The notes under the pieces were generated by a model. It did no database searches. It saw nothing but the letters and a program-made list of their open reading frames with translations, and was not told where the DNA came from. From NCBI RefSeq assembly GCF_029168945.1, contig NC_083602.1:71754600-71818599 (forward strand): 64,000 nt of DNA, given 5' to 3'. The position numbers and the translations under genes are program-made. The DNA is from Cannabis sativa (Eukaryota; Streptophyta; Magnoliopsida; Rosales; Cannabaceae). Shown here in pieces: positions 60,783 through 64,000 of the stretch (positions within the stretch are counted from its first letter, which is position 1; the number at the start of each line of letters is the position of its first letter).

Positions 60783-62890
60783 TCAAGCATCTGGAGCAGC
60801 AGTAGTAGTCTCATCAGGAGCAGCCTCGTCCACGACCTTGCTGACGACCTCATTCTCGACCTCTTCAGCCTGTACGCCCTCGACCTCGTCTGGAAGGTTG
60901 CCTCCCCCACCTTGAGTCTGGGTAGGCGACATGGCACGAAAGGCTTCAGCCATCTCAGCAGCTTCAGCTCCAAAAAGCGAGAAGTCAAAGTCGGGGACTT
61001 TAGAAAGAGTGGTATAAATATAATCAGACACAGCCTGATCGTACTGTTTCTTCCCATTCTCTTTCTCAGCCTCCAAGTCGCGAGTCATCTCGGCAATCGT
61101 TGTCTGAGACTTCTTCACCTCGAGCTTCGCCTGTTCTTTTGCCCTGCTGAGTTCCTCGAGCTCTTTCTCCTTGGCCTTGTTAAGTTCCTCAATCCTCGCC
61201 ACCTCCTGCTTCAGCTTCTTTATATTTTCTTGAAAATGGGCGTTCTGCCTCTTCAGCGAGTCGGCTTCCTTAGAAGGAGTAGCCGCGGCTTTTATGAACA
61301 AAGCCATGGATTGCGCGGCCAGTTCAGTAGATCGAGCAACGAGATCCTCGTAAGGGATCTCAGTCAGGAATTTTTCCTGCATGGCCAGGAAGTCGCGAGC
61401 ACGAACTGGAGAATCGATGACGACTTTCTTCCCCTTATCCTGAGTAGTCTTGGCCAACTTCTTGGAAGAATCTGCGACAAGCGAAGCCATCACATCGCTC
61501 TTCCTCTTTTGGGCGACAACCGGCGAAGTCGCCGGTGTTCCACCCTTTTGCTTGATTTTCAGGACGGGGGCAGACTTCAAAAAAGTCATGTCTACAAGCA
61601 TAAAGGACAGATAAGTAAAAAAATCACAATCCTACCCGTCAGTTTATAGCAAAAAGACGAGTTACCTGAAATTTGCCGAGGAGTTTGCTTAGAAAGACGT
61701 TTGTCAATCCGCTCTTGCTGCTTCTCAGATGGTTCTTTATATACTGGCTCCCGTTGAAGACTCGCGTTCTCAGGGATCAGCTGGTGTTCTCGCAACTTCG
61801 CAGTTGTGCACAGTAATCGCCAGTCGCGATCTTGTACCGGAAGACTCCCGAGAATTTCAGCTGTCTCCTTTCTAGTCGCGTCAAGAGTTGGTCGAGCTGG
61901 TCTATCTGCGATAACAACAAAAAGCGAGTTAGCAAAAGATCTCAGAGAACAAAGTAAAAATTATATCTAAGTCAACAAATACGCGACATACTGGGTCTGC
62001 GATTAAAGTCAGTTCTAATCCCAGGAACTTTAAAAACGTAAAACCACTTCGACTTCCAGTCACCCATGTTTGATACCATCCCCTCGACACCGTTTATTTC
62101 AGAAGTCGCCCATTTACTAAAGCAATAGAAGCCGTTATGAAGACCCACGCTCTTTATGTCATAGAAGTAACTAAACTCCTCTACTGACGGTGCCCTATGG
62201 GCATACTCCATGTACATCGCATAGAAAGCTAGTACAGTGCGATAACTGTTGGGTGTTAGCTGAAAGGGCGATACGTCATATCGCCTGAGAATGGCTGCGA
62301 CGAAAGGATGAAATGGGACCGATACACCACATCGAAGAATGGGTATTGAGATGACCACGTCCTCTGTAGGGATGATCGCAGGGTTGGTGAACGGAAGATG
62401 CGCTCTCTGAGATGGTTTGGGACGTTGAAACGCAAGTCGCAACAAATTCAACCTCACGAAGGTGGTGAAGTCAGATTTGGCGACCCTCGAGACTAAATCT
62501 TCGCATGAGAAGGGTTCGTTCAATTGGGAGTCGTCGACCGAATCCGTCCCACTCCCTTCCGCTTCCTCTTCTTCCCCACCTGACTCACGGACCGGAGTGG
62601 TCCATTCCTCCTCCACCTCCTCGACCTCGATGTCGGGAGCATGTCTCGTATGTATGAGGTAGTCGCGTGCTGACACTGGATTCGCTATCTCGGATATCGA
62701 TTGTCCCAGGTTCAGCGAGCTCCTATACCATCCTCTCGATGTCTACAGAAGACATCGGACCTAACTCTATCTCCGCAGCCTCCATTTCGAAGATGTCCGT
62801 AGGGAGAAAACTGTCTCTCTCTTGGTCCGACTCCCCGTCAAAGGCGCGACCTCCTGAGCCGAGCTGCTGGCTATCCGATAGATCGCTCAT
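60783..62890 (-). pseudogene. Element E antisense gene: transposon protein with C-terminal coiled coil
   Basis: Three coding exons read on the minus strand: 62890-61992, 61905-61666 and 61591-60783, with GT-AG introns that keep frame at both joints. Acceptor TTTCAG lies directly before the ATG at 62890, so there is also a 5' UTR intron. Exon 1 has an acidic start, then a globular domain (FVRLNLLRLAFQRPK, FHPFVAAILRRYDVSPFQLT, FYDIKSVGLHNGFYCF) resembling the putative gypsy-type transposon domain found in plants. Exon 3 is Lys/Glu-rich coiled coil (about 61330-61020). Within exon 1 the frame from the ATG meets TAG near 62722, and the main domain is in the neighbouring frame, so one small indel is present. 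Such antisense ORFs are known from Tat-lineage elements; function is unknown. Confidence 0.8.
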
Positions 62891-63097
62891 CTGAAAGATA
62901 GAAGATCTTTTCAGCGTGATGGATGTGTGAAAAAATAAAGGTAAGTGATCTCACCCGCAGTAGATTATAAAAGTCGCATTCGACAGGAAGGTCAAGCTCT
63001 ATGCGAAAACTGACCCTCCTATCAACATGCGAGAAGAAATGTAACTATCTTTGGGCAAGCAATTCACGCATCCTCGGTTGTGCGGTATACCTCCAGA

Positions 63098-63372
63098 AAC
63101 GGCTGGGCGTATCCCAGTGACTCAAGAGGTATGCATTTCCGAGCATAACCCTGAAGTTACTGGGAGACTCCCACCGTTTCGAGACTACCTATCAACCAAA
63201 GAGTACGGTCATTCGAGCATTAACGCACGTCAACAAATGGCTGGGTGTATCTCAGTATCTCAAGGGGCATATAATCGCATATATAGCCATTAGAATACTG
63301 TGACACACCCACCATTTGGAATGGCAATTAATGCTCTCACCACTCAGCCCGCGACATGTAAAGATCCTAAAA
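63098..63372. repeat. Diverged tandem duplication, period about 138 bp
   Basis: Two units begin AAACGGCTGGGCGTATCCCA (63098) and AAATGGCTGGGTGTATCTCA (63236) and stay alignable with many changes. Confidence 0.6.
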
Positions 63373-63419
63373 GATCTAGCTAATAGTTAAGCGGAAATAA
63401 GTCTTGGAAACATGCGATT

Positions 63420-63481
63420 ATTCAAATTGTTCATCCGAACACCCGCGAACATTCAAGTTGTTCATCCGAATGTCCGCGAGC
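63420..63481. repeat. 31-bp tandem repeat, two copies
   Basis: Units 63420-63450 and 63451-63481 share the core TTGTTCATCCGAA and the end CCGCGA; a partial third copy follows. Confidence 0.85.
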
Positions 63482-63847
63482 ATTCGAGACGTGAATCAGT
63501 GCCTATGAATTGTATGTGGTTATGTCAATTTACAGGCCCTATACTATGAATATTGCCCAGTTTCATTGACCCAAAACACATAAATACCCACTAGCATACA
63601 CTCCTAAAAAGTCTTCGAAAAAATCCAAACCCAGAAAGTAAAGCGCAATTTCTCTAAAAACAAAAACGAAAAATGCAGAAAACTAACCTTTAGTTTTGAT
63701 TCCTGCAAACTGCTCTCGATCACGTCTGAAATTGGAAATGTTGTGAAAGCTGGCAGAAATCTGGGGATGAACCTTTTCTGAAATGTATGAACTAGAGGGA
63801 AGTTAAGAGAAAAGAGGGAAAATGGGGAAATTTGATTCGTATCAAAG

Positions 63848-63977
63848 CGTTTAAATACCCATATCCCTTATTAATTGGGATCATGACACGTGGCAGTCAG
63901 AATGCCTAAGGTCGCCCAATCTAACGGCCAATTATGGCCACGCCTACACGAAAACCGAAGGGTTTTGTGACGTGGCA
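63848..63977 (-). promoter_or_regulatory. Antisense promoter of element E: TATA box and ACGT-core sites
   Basis: On the minus strand a TATA-like TATTTAAA is at about 63849-63856, with transcription expected near 63820. Upstream of it are GCCACGTGT (63896-63904, a G-box/ABRE-type sequence) and GCCACGTCA (about 63968-63976), both ACGT-core sites bound by bZIP factors. The layout is that of an ordinary plant Pol II promoter facing into the antisense gene. Confidence 0.6.
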
Positions 63978-64000
63978 TCCTAGAGATAATAAAAATTAAT

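Larger units (their letters stand above)
62891..63847 (-). other. 5' region of the antisense gene, with intron and repeats
   Basis: No coding sequence. A likely donor (CTAAAG then GTTAG) is near 63692 on the minus strand and the acceptor before 62890, suggesting a ~0.8-kb intron in the 5' UTR. The intron holds the tandem repeats listed below. Confidence 0.5.
53406..64000 (+). mobile_element. Element E: Gypsy LTR retrotransposon, Tat lineage (3' end outside window)
   Basis: 5' LTR 53406-54272, PBS, long gag-pol (54335-60332) with two RNase H domains, then an antisense gene (62890-60783) in the place where Tat/Retand-type elements carry one. There is no chromodomain. The 3' LTR is not reached by 64000. 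Its coding DNA is richer in GC and CGA codons than the neighbouring elements. Confidence 0.9.

Noticed and set aside
60912..61649. Plus-strand ORF of 245 codons in element E
   Set aside because: It is the complement of the Lys/Glu-rich coiled-coil exon of the antisense gene, giving a Leu/Ser-rich shadow.

Overview
The window is nuclear DNA of a flowering plant, most likely a eudicot. The evidence is AT-rich intergenic sequence, many short GT-AG introns, plant-only gene families (TANGLED1, NPK1/ANP-type MAPKKK, GUX glycosyltransferase) and plant LTR-retrotransposon lineages (SIRE, Tekay-like, Tat). I cannot name the species.

Region 1, 1-16589, is a gene island. It holds the 3' end of a kinesin-14 gene (+), a complete TANGLED1 gene (+, 4 exons, 373 aa), a complete NPK1/ANP-type MAPKKK (-, 17 exons rebuilt here, 688 aa) and a complete two-exon GUX-like xylan glucuronosyltransferase (-, 606 aa). 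TAN1 positions the division plane and NPK1/ANP kinases drive phragmoplast expansion, so at least two of three adjacent genes act in cytokinesis. TAN1 has three MSA-type (AACGG-core) G2/M sites upstream. Small DNA elements lie between the genes, including a 1-kb non-autonomous hAT-like element with a clean 8-bp target duplication.

Region 2, 16590-64000, is one nest of LTR retrotransposons, resolved by matching LTR ends and 5-bp target-site duplications (TSDs). Element A is a Copia/SIRE-type element (+, 5' LTR 16590-18063) with gag, pol and an extra env-like ORF. Its env-like ORF was hit twice, 28 bp apart: by B (Copia, -, 24839-34899, TSD AATTC, essentially gag-only) and by C (Gypsy, +, 34933-52667, TSD TCTTC). 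Element D (Gypsy, same family as C, 43094-52172, TSD TGGTA) sits inside the 3' LTR of C. Element E (Gypsy, Tat lineage, +, from 53406 past the window end) sits inside the 3' LTR of A.

Element E has two RNase H domains, an RS-rich tract in gag and an intron-containing antisense gene with its own TATA box and ACGT-core upstream sites. All the polyproteins carry stops or frameshifts, so the copies look defective, although LTR pairs of B, C and D look nearly identical by eye. I found no tRNA, rRNA or CRISPR. The least explained signal is a cluster of CCGG-centred palindromes that recurs in elements of different superfamilies.
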